Shown: positions 1-8,589, counted from the stretch's first letter. The stretch is DNA of 18,748 nt from DASZMJ01 sp035551935 (GCA_035551935.1 DASZMJ010000110.1:1-18748), one strand, 5' to 3'. The notes: generated by a model not told the origin, from the letters alone. Numbers and translations: made by a program.

Positions 1-18
1 GACGAAGCGAAGTCGATG

Positions 19-249
19 TTAGGGGACGATGGTCACCTCCTCTCGCGACGGGGCCCGGCGCCGCGACGGCACGCGGGGGGCGAGCCGCTCGGGGCGCTGG
101 ATCTCGAAGTTGCGCGCGGAGTCGTCGAATGCGAGGTTCACCCGGCCCCGGTTGTCGAGCCCGATGTCGTAGACGCGGACGCGGAGCACGTCGCCCGACT
201 TGTGGATCACGTCCACCCACTGACCCTCGTTGCGCTTCAGGACGAGCAT
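19..249 (-). CDS. csrA: CsrA-like carbon storage regulator
   Basis: The 76-residue product opens with MLVLKRNEGQ, the first beta strand of CsrA/RsmA (usually MLVLSRKxGE). A further strand follows (VLRVRVYDI) and then FEIQRPER near residues 48-55, which corresponds to the conserved V-x-R-x-E RNA-binding edge (Arg44 of E. coli CsrA). CsrA dimers bind GGA motifs in mRNA leaders and alter translation or stability. A tail of about 20 residues rich in Arg, Pro and Ser (RVPSRRRAPSREE) lies beyond the core and could add nucleic-acid contacts; that is inference. An upstream TTG at 255 is also in frame, but the ATG at 249 gives the canonical N-terminus and has AAGGA about 9 nt upstream. The gene lies 99 nt downstream of the sigma-factor gene on the same strand, so cotranscription is likely. 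The core is divergent, with Lys at position 5 and an inserted HKSG turn, so the family call is good but target specificity is unknown. Confidence 0.82.
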   Translation of the reverse strand: MLVLKRNEGQWVDVIHKSGDVLRVRVYDIGLDNRGRVNLAFDDSARNFEIQRPERLAPRVPSRRRAPSREEVTIVP

Positions 250-348
250 TTCCAAGTTCCTTCATTCAGAGAAGTGGAAAGATGAAAGTCGGAGAAGTTG
301 GAGGTCGGAACACACGGAGGAATTCGCACGTTCCTGCTATCGACTCCC

Positions 349-930
349 TTACTGCATGCTGACGCCGTGGTCCCGCAGCCGGGCCCCGAGGGTGTCGAGG
401 GCCTCGCGGTGGAGGCGGGCGACGCGGGGCTGCTTGCAGCCGAGGACGTGGGCGATCTGCGCCTGCGTCCGCTGGCCGATGTAGTACAGCCGGCAGACCT
501 CCGCGTGCCGGGCCGACAGGCATTCGAGCCAGTGCTCGAAGATCTCGGCCGACTCCACCACGGCGCCGGGCCCCTCGCGATCCCTCCCGAAGAGGACCCG
601 GCCGAGGCGTTCGAGGTCCGACGACAACCGGAGGACCTTCGGCGCCCCGCGGCAGCGGCGCCAGCCGGTCCGGGGATGGTAGCGGAGCACCTCGCGCAAC
701 GCCCCTCGGATGCGGTGCCGCGCGAAGGTCGCAAAGGTCACACCCTGCGCCGGGTCGTAACTCCCGGCCGCCTCCACCAAGGCCCCCGAGGCGGCCGACG
801 CGAAGTCGTCCGACAACCAGGGCCGCACCGCCGCCAGCCGCTTCGACAGCGACCTCGCCAGCGGCACGTACTTCGCCGCCAGCTTCCTCCGCCCCTCCGT
901 CAAGGGGCCTAGCCGACTGACTCGGGCCAT
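349..930 (-). CDS. sigma-70 family RNA polymerase sigma factor
   Basis: This encodes a 193-residue sigma factor with region 2 at about residues 16-84 and region 4 at about residues 131-186. Region 2 carries the core-binding and -10-recognition helices (YDPAQGVTFATFARHRIRGAL, split here by position 58-78). Region 4 holds a helix-turn-helix near 154-175 (TQAQIAHVLGCKQPRVARL). The linker is short, and no clear region 3 is visible, so it resembles FliA/SigB-like or ECF-sized factors more than RpoD. The frame runs on to an ATG at 984, but the ATG at 930 is preceded by AGGGAGAG at good spacing and begins right before the first conserved helix, so 930 is preferred. No anti-sigma gene is adjacent. 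It sits upstream of the csrA-like gene and downstream of a small coiled-coil gene on the same strand, so the three may share the promoter near 1540. Promoter specificity cannot be read from sequence. Confidence 0.85.
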   Translation of the reverse strand: MARVSRLGPLTEGRRKLAAKYVPLARSLSKRLAAVRPWLSDDFASAASGALVEAAGSYDPAQGVTFATFARHRIRGALREVLRYHPRTGWRRCRGAPKVLRLSSDLERLGRVLFGRDREGPGAVVESAEIFEHWLECLSARHAEVCRLYYIGQRTQAQIAHVLGCKQPRVARLHREALDTLGARLRDHGVSMQ

Positions 931-1137
931 CTCTCTCCCTCGCGATCGGGCCAAGTTCGTCCCGGTTTCAAGATTCGTTTCCACGCGCGAGCCGCAGACT
1001 TCCGACCGGCGATCGTTTGATGTCGTGACAAGTGCTGACCAGGCATTCGTTCGTAGGACCGTTCCCGTTGCGTTTGTTCGACTTCGGTCCGCACAGCGGA
1101 CCCTGTCAGGGGCGATCGAGCCCGTATCCGCCGGCCT

Positions 1138-1404
1138 TCAGGAGGTCAGCTCGTGCGCCTCGATGCGATTGGCCCGGAGCAGGGCGAGGACGCCCGAATG
1201 CTTGGCGCGGAGCCGGTTGATATGCGCCTCGGCCAGCGCCACGTTGCACCCCGGATCTGCCCGATAGGCCCGGGCCCGCAGCAGCTTGTCGCCCAGGTCT
1301 TTCAGCTCGCCGACGAGCCGCTCGTTGTCCTTCAGCAAACGCACCAGCCGCTCGAACGCGTCCGGCCGCGCCGCCGCCCCTCCCGTACTCGCACACGTCC
1401 TCAT
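1138..1404 (-). CDS. hypothetical small coiled-coil protein
   Basis: This is an 88-residue protein of no family I recognise. Residues 17-45 (AFERLVRLLKDNERLVGELK and onward) have Leu/Val at heptad spacing and alternating charge, so a short coiled coil or leucine zipper is likely. A second helical stretch (ALAEAHINRLRAKHSGVLAL) covers about 56-75. There is no signal peptide. Two cysteines (residues 4 and 53) are isolated and do not form a metal motif. The ATG at 1404 is chosen because GGGGAG lies 8 nt upstream; the frame could run on to 1455. The gene is 207 nt upstream of the sigma-factor start on the same strand and about 105 nt downstream of a good TTGACA/CATAAT promoter. Its position suggests an accessory or regulatory partner of the sigma factor, but nothing in the sequence proves that. 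Confidence 0.6.
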   Translation of the reverse strand: MRTCASTGGAAARPDAFERLVRLLKDNERLVGELKDLGDKLLRARAYRADPGCNVALAEAHINRLRAKHSGVLALLRANRIEAHELTS

Positions 1405-1516
1405 CGTCGTGACTCCCCTTCGAGTCGGCCCCTGCATCGGTTCGTCCCGCTCCACTCAGGGACTCGTGATCCGCCTGACTTACTTGCGAATCCCTTGTCG
1501 TCGTCCCTGTATTTGG

Positions 1517-1544
1517 ATTATGACCTCTGTTTTCAGGATGTCAA
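1517..1544 (-). promoter_or_regulatory. sigma-70-type promoter for the minus-strand unit
   Basis: On the minus strand the -35 box is TTGACA (1539-1544, perfect consensus). A 16-bp spacer follows, then CATAAT (1517-1522, five of six matches to TATAAT). It lies in an AT-rich island (about 1500-1565) within otherwise GC-rich DNA and points at the 88-residue gene starting at 1404. Transcription would start near 1510. Confidence 0.65.
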
Positions 1545-1545
1545 G

Positions 1546-1574
1546 TTGCATATCGACAATTCGTGCCGTAGAGT
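1546..1574 (+). promoter_or_regulatory. candidate promoter for mutY
   Basis: TTGCAT (1546-1551), a 17-bp spacer and TAGAGT (1569-1574) face mutY, whose ATG is about 65 nt downstream of the predicted start. The boxes are weaker than consensus, but TTGCAT with 17 bp is also found upstream of clpX. Its -35 box is one base away from the -35 box of the opposing promoter. Confidence 0.4.
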
Positions 1575-1644
1575 GTGCGGCCTCGGCGTGCGACCGGCTA
1601 CACTCGACGACGGTGGAACAGCAGGGCGTCGAGGGATTCGGGCG

Positions 1645-2820
1645 ATGGGACGACCGCGGGCGACGAGCGGAGCCACGGGGCAGGATGACGGGCCGGATCG
1701 CGACCCGGGTTGGGTCGCACGGATGCGGGGGCGGTTGATCGACTGGTACGAGCGGGGGCATCGCGAGCTCCCCTGGCGCGCGGAGCGCGACCCGTATCGC
1801 ATCCTCGTCTCCGAGACGATGCTGGTGCAGACGACGGTCGCGGCGGTCGTGCCGTACTACGAGCGGTTCCTGGCCCGATTCCCGACGGTCGCGGACCTGG
1901 CCGCGGCGGACGAGGCGACGGTCCTGAAGGCGTGGGAGGGGCTCGGCTACTACCGTCGCGCCCGGCAGTTGCACGCGGCGGCGCGGGCGATCGTCGAGGG
2001 TCACGGCGGGGTCGTGCCCGGCGACGTCGAGGCGTTGCGAGCCTTGCCGGGGGTCGGCCGCTACATCGCCGGCGCGGTCGTCTCGTTCGCGTTCGACCGG
2101 CCGGCGCCGATCGTCGAGGCGAACACACAGCGCGTCCTGGCCCGCTGGCTGGCCTGGGGCGCGGACCTGAAGACGACCGCCTCGCAGGCCCGGCTCTGGC
2201 GGGCGGCCGAGCGGCTCGTGCCGCCGGAGCGGCCGGGGGTCTTCAATCAGGCGTTCATGGAGCTCGGGGCGGTCGTCTGCACGCCGAAGAATCCCTCGTG
2301 CCTCGTCTGCCCGGTCGCGGCCGACTGCCTCGCCCGCGCACGGGGGCTCCAGGATACCCTGCCGGTCGTCGCCGATCGCGCGGCGCCGCTCGAGGTGGCC
2401 GAGGCCTGCGCCCTGGTCGTCCGCGAGGGCCGAATCCTGGTCGTGCAACGCGGTCCGGTCGGGCTCTGGGGCGGCTTCTGGGAGTTCCCGACGATCCACC
2501 TCTCCGGCGCCGACCCGGCGGGCCGCTCCTTCGGCGACGCGGTGGACCTGGCCGAGGGGGTCCGCCGATTGACGGGCGTCGAGGCGCGGGTCGGGCCGGC
2601 GGTCAAGACGGTCCGCTTCGGGGTGACGAAGCACCGGGTCACCCTGTCGGCGCACGGCGCGGAGGGCATCGGCGGCGACCCGACGCCCGGACCGGGTCTG
2701 GCGCGGGTGGCCTGGGAGGGGCCGGAGGCATTGGCCGATCGGCCCTTCGGCAAAGCCGGTCGGCAACTGCTGGCCTGGCTCCGCGCGGGGGGCCTGGGGC
2801 GGGCCGACGGGCGCGGTTGA
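1645..2820 (+). CDS. mutY: A/G-specific adenine glycosylase (MutY family)
   Basis: This 391-residue protein removes adenine mispaired with 8-oxoguanine in base excision repair. Residues 25-230 form the helix-hairpin-helix glycosylase: the Glu motif VSETMLVQTTV (E57), the hairpin LPGVGRYIAG (134-143, with the Tyr found in MutY rather than the Lys of Nth), and a four-cysteine [4Fe-4S] loop at C212, C219, C222 and C228 (spacing 6-2-5). A Nudix-like 8-oxoG-recognition domain follows (about 254-378, with ACALVVREGRILVVQRG and LWGGFWEFP). One point is odd. The segment that normally reads V/L-D-G-N and supplies the catalytic Asp (D138 in E. coli, D144 in Geobacillus) reads I-V-E-A-N here, with Glu at 158. 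The frame is open far upstream, but the ATG at 1645 has GAGGG 9 nt before it and gives a normal family length. Upstream residues in frame are not MutY-like. It stands alone, divergent from the coiled-coil/sigma/csrA unit. Confidence 0.93.
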   Translation: MGRPRATSGATGQDDGPDRDPGWVARMRGRLIDWYERGHRELPWRAERDPYRILVSETMLVQTTVAAVVPYYERFLARFPTVADLAAADEATVLKAWEGLGYYRRARQLHAAARAIVEGHGGVVPGDVEALRALPGVGRYIAGAVVSFAFDRPAPIVEANTQRVLARWLAWGADLKTTASQARLWRAAERLVPPERPGVFNQAFMELGAVVCTPKNPSCLVCPVAADCLARARGLQDTLPVVADRAAPLEVAEACALVVREGRILVVQRGPVGLWGGFWEFPTIHLSGADPAGRSFGDAVDLAEGVRRLTGVEARVGPAVKTVRFGVTKHRVTLSAHGAEGIGGDPTPGPGLARVAWEGPEALADRPFGKAGRQLLAWLRAGGLGRADGRG

Positions 2821-2846
2821 GGCGGCACTGAATCGCGCCGGCGGCC

Positions 2847-2875
2847 TTGCATGGGCCCGGTTCGTGACCTAAAAT
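2847..2875 (+). promoter_or_regulatory. promoter for clpX
   Basis: TTGCAT (2847-2852), a 17-bp spacer and TAAAAT (2870-2875, five of six to consensus) lie just after the mutY stop. Transcription would begin near 2882, giving clpX an untranslated leader of about 260 nt. Confidence 0.55.
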
Positions 2876-3141
2876 GGGTCAGTCGCGGACGGCGAGGGCC
2901 TGCCCCGATCACCGAGAGGCCGGCGGGTTGCACCAGCGCGGTCGAGGCCCCTCCCGGACGGAGCCGGCGGAGGGAGACTCCCGCCGCCGCGCCCGCCCCT
3001 CTCCCTTTCGGCGATCGTCCGGCCGGCATCCCCCGTCCCGAGCTCCGAGACGCCGCGCGGCACACCCGGCCGCACGAATGGATCTGCTCCGCGCGACCGC
3101 GCCGGCCGGGCCTCCCCTAGAGACGGACGAAAGGACCAGGC
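2876..3141 (+). other. long GC-rich leader upstream of clpX
   Basis: Between the predicted promoter and the clpX ATG lies about 260 nt with no convincing gene. The open frames crossing it are Arg/Pro-rich and look like non-coding GC-rich sequence. I see no recognisable riboswitch or tRNA fold. The clpX ribosome binding site (AAAGGA, 3130-3135) is at its end. Confidence 0.35.
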
Positions 3142-4506
<1,365 letters not shown>

Positions 4507-4543
4507 TCGCCCCGAGGCGGGATCGGAGTCGGAGGCCGCCGCG

Positions 4544-5233
4544 ATGAGCACGGGGGATCGGCAGGGTCGCTGGACGTTGCCGCCGCTGGCGGCGGGCCAA
4601 AGGCTCGACCAGCCGGCCTTCCACGCGCGTTACGAGGCGATGCCGCCCGGGACGAGGGCCGAGTTGATCGGGGGAGTGGTCTACATGCCCTCGCCGCTGC
4701 GCGACGACCACGGCTGGACGAGTCATGTCGTGTCGGGTTGGCTCTTCCACTACGAGCGGTTCACGCCGGGCGTCCGTGGGGCCGACAACGCGACGACCAA
4801 GCTGGGACGGTCCGGCGAGCCCCAGCCGGATTCCCTGCTCCGCATCCCCGAGGGGGCCGGGGGCCGGAGCCGGGTCGTCGTCGGCTTCATCGTGGGCACG
4901 CCGGAGTTGGTCGTCGAAGTCGCGCGGTCGAGTCGCGACGTCGACCTCGGCCCGAAGCGGCTCGACTACGAGCGCGCGGGCGTCCTCGAACACCTCTTCA
5001 TCGGCCTCGACCCGAATGAAGTCCGCTGGCTCGCCTTGCGCGGCGATCGTTTCGAGGAATTGCCGCCGGGCCCCGACGGCCTCGTCCGATCGGAGGTCTT
5101 CCCCGGCCTCTGGCTCGACCCGGCGGCGCTCTTCGCCGGGGATTTGAACGCGCTGATCGATGCCCTGGAGCGCGGCCTGGCCACGCCCGATCATGCGGCC
5201 TTCGTCGCGCGACTGGCGGGGGCCGGGCGCTAG
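4544..5233 (+). CDS. Uma2 family (DUF820) putative PD-(D/E)XK nuclease
   Basis: This 229-residue protein has the Uma2 layout. An N-terminal 'AELIGGVVYMPSP' strand pair (39-51) is followed by an H-x-x-x-S-x-W-L helix (61-67). The nuclease core comprises QPD (94-96), ELVVEV (121-126) and Lys138 in GPKRLDYERAGVLEHLFI. These supply the Asp, Glu and Lys expected of a PD-(D/E)XK fold. The family is greatly expanded in cyanobacteria and planctomycetes, and its biological role is not settled. The Lys lies in the usual R/K-x-x-x-Y-x-x-A-G-V-x-E context. The ATG at 4544 is preceded by GGAGG at 9 nt. It follows clpX by 37 nt and may be read from the clpX promoter, though a functional link to ClpX is not implied. 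Its stop overlaps the convergent dehydrogenase stop. The C-terminal 40 residues are a variable helical tail. Confidence 0.88.
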   Translation: MSTGDRQGRWTLPPLAAGQRLDQPAFHARYEAMPPGTRAELIGGVVYMPSPLRDDHGWTSHVVSGWLFHYERFTPGVRGADNATTKLGRSGEPQPDSLLRIPEGAGGRSRVVVGFIVGTPELVVEVARSSRDVDLGPKRLDYERAGVLEHLFIGLDPNEVRWLALRGDRFEELPPGPDGLVRSEVFPGLWLDPAALFAGDLNALIDALERGLATPDHAAFVARLAGAGR

Positions 5234-6255
5234 AACCAGAGGGCCTTGTCCACCACGTTCAGGAGCGGCTCGCCGCGGGCGAAGCGGCGGACGTTGGCGA
5301 CGAGCGTGGCGAGGTGTCGCGGCGCGACGACGGGCGAATAGCCGGCGGTGTGCGGGGTCAGGATGACGTTCGGCAGCGACCAGAGCGGGTGGTCGGCCGG
5401 CAACGGCTCGACCTCGAAGACGTCGAGCGCCGCGCCGGCGAGCCGGCCGGCGCGGAGGGCCGCCACGAGGTCGTCGAGGACGACGATCGCCCCGCGGCCG
5501 ACGTTGATGAGACAGCTCGTCCGCTTCATGTGAGCCAGTAAGCGGGCGTCGAATAGCCGCGTCGACTCGGGCGTCAGCGGCGCGGCGATCGCGACGAAGT
5601 CCGACCGCGCGAGCAGGTCGGGCAGCGCGTCGAGCCCCTCGACCGACTCGACCCCGTCGGGTCGCCCGACGCGGTCGGGGTACCGGTCGACGGCGCGGAC
5701 GGTCATGCCGAACGCGAGCGCCCGTCGCGCGACCTCGCGGCCGATGCCGCCGAAGCCGACGACGCCGAGGCTCGCCGCCGGCAGGTAGGTCGTCGCCCGG
5801 TCCATGGCGCCCGCCGTCCCCGGCCCGTGCGCGTTGTCCACCCGCGCCGCCTCGCCCCCGACCGGCTCGTACCGCCGCTCGACCTGTTGGCGGATGTAAA
5901 TGTGCAGGTTTCTGGCGAAACAGAGGATGTACCCCATCACCTGGTCGGCGATCACGTCGCCGAAGAGGCCGCGCGTGTTGGTCAGGGCGCAGGGGTGGGC
6001 GACCAGCTCGGGGAAGAGGTAGTGCTCGAGGCTCGCCGTGAAGGCCTGGACCCATCGAAGTTGATTCGCGCGAGCGAGCAAGGCCGGCGTGACCTTGCCG
6101 AGGAAGGCGTCGGCCCCCGGCATCGCCGACGCCGCCTCGGCCTCGTCGGCCGCGTTGACCCAGCGCGCCCCCGGCGCCTCGGCCTTCAGGGCCTCCAGGC
6201 GGCACGGGTCGACGGCGGGGTGGATCACGATCGTTAAATGTTCGCCGATGCTCAT
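5230..6255 (-). CDS. D-2-hydroxyacid dehydrogenase (NAD-dependent)
   Basis: This 341-residue oxidoreductase belongs to the D-isomer-specific 2-hydroxyacid dehydrogenase family (phosphoglycerate/glycerate/hydroxypyruvate reductase-like) and interconverts a 2-oxoacid and a D-2-hydroxyacid using NAD(P)H. The Rossmann motif VGFGGIG is at about 166-172, and an acidic residue (D190) at the end of the second strand favours NAD over NADP. The catalytic triad is Arg254 (NVGRG), Glu283 (DVFEVEP) and His302 (TPHTAG). The substrate-binding N-terminal domain, about residues 1-110, has LTNTRGLFGDVIADQVMGY, usual for the GyaR-like group. Exact substrate cannot be assigned. The gene starts 9 nt after the DUF1501 stop on the same strand, so the two are likely cotranscribed. 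No Shine-Dalgarno sequence is visible in the AT-rich junction, so translational coupling is probable. Its TAG and that of the opposing Uma2 gene share the palindrome CTAG at 5230-5233. Confidence 0.93.
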   Translation of the reverse strand: MSIGEHLTIVIHPAVDPCRLEALKAEAPGARWVNAADEAEAASAMPGADAFLGKVTPALLARANQLRWVQAFTASLEHYLFPELVAHPCALTNTRGLFGDVIADQVMGYILCFARNLHIYIRQQVERRYEPVGGEAARVDNAHGPGTAGAMDRATTYLPAASLGVVGFGGIGREVARRALAFGMTVRAVDRYPDRVGRPDGVESVEGLDALPDLLARSDFVAIAAPLTPESTRLFDARLLAHMKRTSCLINVGRGAIVVLDDLVAALRAGRLAGAALDVFEVEPLPADHPLWSLPNVILTPHTAGYSPVVAPRHLATLVANVRRFARGEPLLNVVDKALWF

Positions 6256-6264
6256 TTGTATTGT

Positions 6265-7653
6265 TTAAGAGAAGAGGGAGGCCAGCGGCGTGCCGGTGTT
6301 GACGCGCAAGGGGCGGCCGACGGGGTCGGTGAGCTCCTGGGAGGGGTCGATGCCGAGGGCGTGGAGGATGGTGGCGCCGAGGTCGTCGGGGCTGACGGGG
6401 TCGCGGGCGGGGTAGGCAGCCCAGCGGTCGGAGGCGCCGTGGACACGTCCCCCGGCGATCCCGGCGCCGGCCAGGGCCGCCGAGTAGCAGCGCGGCCAGT
6501 GCTCGCGGCCAGCGTTGCCCGCCGTGATCCGGGGGTTGCGGCCGAACTCGCCGACCCACACGACCAGCGTCTCGTCGAGCAGGCCGCGGGCGCCGAGGTC
6601 GTCGAGCAGCGCCGCGAAGGCCCGGTCGGACGGGGGCATCAGATCATTTTTTAAACGATTGAAATTATTTGAATGTGTATCCCAAAAGTTTTGCCCGTCG
6701 TCGTGCCAATTCGCCGTGATCAGGCCGACGCCGGCCTCGACGAGGCGCCGCGCCAGCAGGAGGCACTGGCCGTGGATGTGGCGGCCGTAGCGGTCGCGGG
6801 TCCTGGGGTCCTCGCGGTGGATGTCGAAGGCGCCGCGGGTCTCGGCGGCGGTGAGGGTGTCCAGGGCGCGGGCCTGGAAGGCGTCCCAGGACGAGCTTGG
6901 GGCCGGGGTGCCGGCCGAACGGGCGAGCAGGGAGCGGCGCCGTTGCATGCGGTCGGGCGAGACGCCCTCGGGAAGGTCCAGGCCGGTGACGCGGAAGTCG
7001 GGGGCGTTGGGGTCGCCCTCGACGCGGAATGGCTCGTAGCTCTTGCCGAGCCAGCCGGCGTCCTGTCCCGGGGCCCGGCCGCCGGGGGCGGCGGGGTGGG
7101 CGACGGTCCAGGGCATGGTGACGCTCGACGGCAGGACGCCGCGGCTGGGGCGGACCTTGGCCACGATCGCCCCGAGGTGCGGCCAGTCGCGGGGCGAGGG
7201 GCCGGCGGCGTCGGAGAACGGCGTGGGGGCGAGGTGGCCGGTCAGGACCCGGTGGGCCGTCGAGAGGTGCGCCGGGTCGTCGTGGCTCATCGACCGGACG
7301 ACCGTCAGCCGGTCCGTCCGCTGCGCCAGGAGGGGGAAGTGCTCGGAGAGGAACAGGCCGGGGGTGCGGGTGGCGATCGGCTGGAACTCGCCGCGGACCT
7401 CGGTGGGGGCATCGGGCTTCGGGTCCCAGGTGTCGAGCTGGCTGGGGCCGCCCCACTGGAAGATCAGGATGCACGACCGCGCCCGGCCGAACCCGGGCCC
7501 CCGCGCGACGTCGGCCCGCGCCGCCTCGGCGCGCGACCGGAGCAACGCGGGCAGCCCCAGGCCGGCGAAGGTCAGGGCACCGGCCCGCAGCGCCTCCCGC
7601 CTCGTCGGCCGGTTCTCCAGGAAGCCGCGGCATACACCCGTCGTGGCCGACAT
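6265..7653 (-). CDS. DUF1501 domain-containing protein with Tat-type leader
   Basis: This 462-residue protein belongs to DUF1501, an alkaline-phosphatase/sulfatase-like superfamily abundant in planctomycetes. The twin-arginine leader is at 17-48 (TRREALRAGALTFAGLGLPA and onward). Family motifs are FQWGGPSQLDTWDPKP (about 65-80), SMSHDDPAHLSTAHRVLTG (121-139), WHDDGQNFWDTHSNNFNRLK (316-335, within one conserved block), and WVGEFGRNPRI then GREHWP near 366-387. These include the His/Asp residues that would bind metal in this fold. Function is unproven; the proteins are probably exported. DUF1501 genes often sit beside DUF1549/DUF1553 (PSD1-type) genes, but here the partner is a dehydrogenase. 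The ATG at 7653 is chosen over 7707 because GAGGAG lies 8 nt upstream and the Tat leader then begins normally. The coding strand has a markedly AT-rich patch at 6641-6692. Confidence 0.92.
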   Translation of the reverse strand: MSATTGVCRGFLENRPTRREALRAGALTFAGLGLPALLRSRAEAARADVARGPGFGRARSCILIFQWGGPSQLDTWDPKPDAPTEVRGEFQPIATRTPGLFLSEHFPLLAQRTDRLTVVRSMSHDDPAHLSTAHRVLTGHLAPTPFSDAAGPSPRDWPHLGAIVAKVRPSRGVLPSSVTMPWTVAHPAAPGGRAPGQDAGWLGKSYEPFRVEGDPNAPDFRVTGLDLPEGVSPDRMQRRRSLLARSAGTPAPSSSWDAFQARALDTLTAAETRGAFDIHREDPRTRDRYGRHIHGQCLLLARRLVEAGVGLITANWHDDGQNFWDTHSNNFNRLKNDLMPPSDRAFAALLDDLGARGLLDETLVVWVGEFGRNPRITAGNAGREHWPRCYSAALAGAGIAGGRVHGASDRWAAYPARDPVSPDDLGATILHALGIDPSQELTDPVGRPLRVNTGTPLASLFS

Positions 7654-7858
7654 CGGCAAGCTCCTCGGCGACGTCCACCGGACGGATCGCGGGCGATGTT
7701 TCACCAAGATTCAACAAACCCGCTTGGCGAACTGTATCAGGCGGCCGTGTCGCTGTCCACCGCGAGGACGGAAGGCCCGCTCGCCCGACTCGTGGCGGAC
7801 GGGTCCACGAAAGCGGCCGATGACGACGGGGCGAGTCCCGGAACGTTCGTCGTCGGCG

Positions 7859-8190
7859 GGACTCACCGCGGAGGGGCGGCTGGTCCTGCCCCGGCACGAG
7901 TTCGGCCTCGACGTCATCGCCCTGATCGGCGCCCTCCGCCACGCCGAGCATCGCAGCCTCCCGGAGATCCATGCCGAGTCGGCACGCCGCGGCGTGCCGA
8001 TCTGCCCGCGGAGCGTCGGCAACCGATCCGATCCTGGTGAAAGGCCTGGAGGCGACGGCCGCGTCCTGGCCGGAGGTGCGGGTGGCCTTCGGGTGGGTCC
8101 ATCGCGCGGCGGCCATCCTCCGCAACACGGAGGGGCTGGACGCGGCCGCGGTCCGGCGCCGCTACCGCGGCCTGGTGGGGGCGATCGTCC
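7859..8190 (+). pseudogene. degenerate transposase-like remnant
   Basis: Two protein-like segments in different frames suggest a broken gene. In one frame, 7859-8026 reads GRLVLPRHEFGLDVIALIGA, then LRHAEHRSLPEIHAESARRG and PICPRSVGN. It then shifts frame to read DPILVKGLEATAASWPEV, RVAFGWVHRAAAILRN and GLDAAAVRRRYRGLVGA (8029-8190). I associate both blocks with long planctomycete transposase-like proteins, in which they would be well separated, so an internal deletion joined them. This rests on memory of the sequence pattern, not on a search. No start codon context, terminal repeats or target duplication are obvious. The 200 nt before it (7654-7858) carries the DUF1501 upstream region, with no gene I can support. 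Confidence 0.45.
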
Positions 8191-8230
8191 CTACCGCCGG
8201 TCGCGAGGGCGAACGACGAGTTTTTCCTAA

Positions 8231-8589
8231 ACTGGCATGTTGGTGGATGTTAACGAGCTTGCGTTCGGATTCGGGGGAATTGGGGACTTGACAAGGCGAC
8301 TTCGGCGGAGTAAACCGACGAGAACGGCCGCGGCGGGGTCGCGCCAGGCCCGCAGTCGCCCGCGCCGCCACAGTTGTGATCCGACGTCCAGGCCCCCGAT
8401 CCGGGGCCGGAGGCGCCGGGTCGGAGCACTCCTCTTCTCGTAGGTCCGATCAAAGAACGTGTTGATGGTCGTCGGGGTCGTCCCCGGCCCGATCATGGAC
8501 CGGGGCGCCCCGCGGAGGCCGGCGTCGCCGATCGCCCGCGCGCGGCCGGCCGTCCCGGCTCGATCGTCCCGTCGTGGGGGCCGATTCCG
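8231..8589. other. unassigned interval between remnant and DUF6869 gene
   Basis: About 360 bp without a gene I can support. It begins with an AT-richer stretch (8220-8300), then becomes GC-rich. A perfect TTGACA (8288-8293) with 17 bp to TAAACC (8311-8316) could be a plus-strand promoter for the DUF6869 gene, though the leader would be about 270 nt. The Arg-rich minus-strand frames look non-coding. It may be further mobile-element debris adjoining the remnant. Confidence 0.3.

Noticed and set aside
1153..1644. In-frame upstream extension of mutY
   Set aside because: It lies antisense to the coiled-coil gene and across the promoter island, is not MutY-like, and would add about 160 unexplained residues.
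6645..6655. T-TTA-AAA slippery heptamer in the DUF1501 coding strand
   Set aside because: A -1 shift would meet a stop one codon later, and the unshifted frame is full length and conserved, so programmed frameshifting has no evident purpose.
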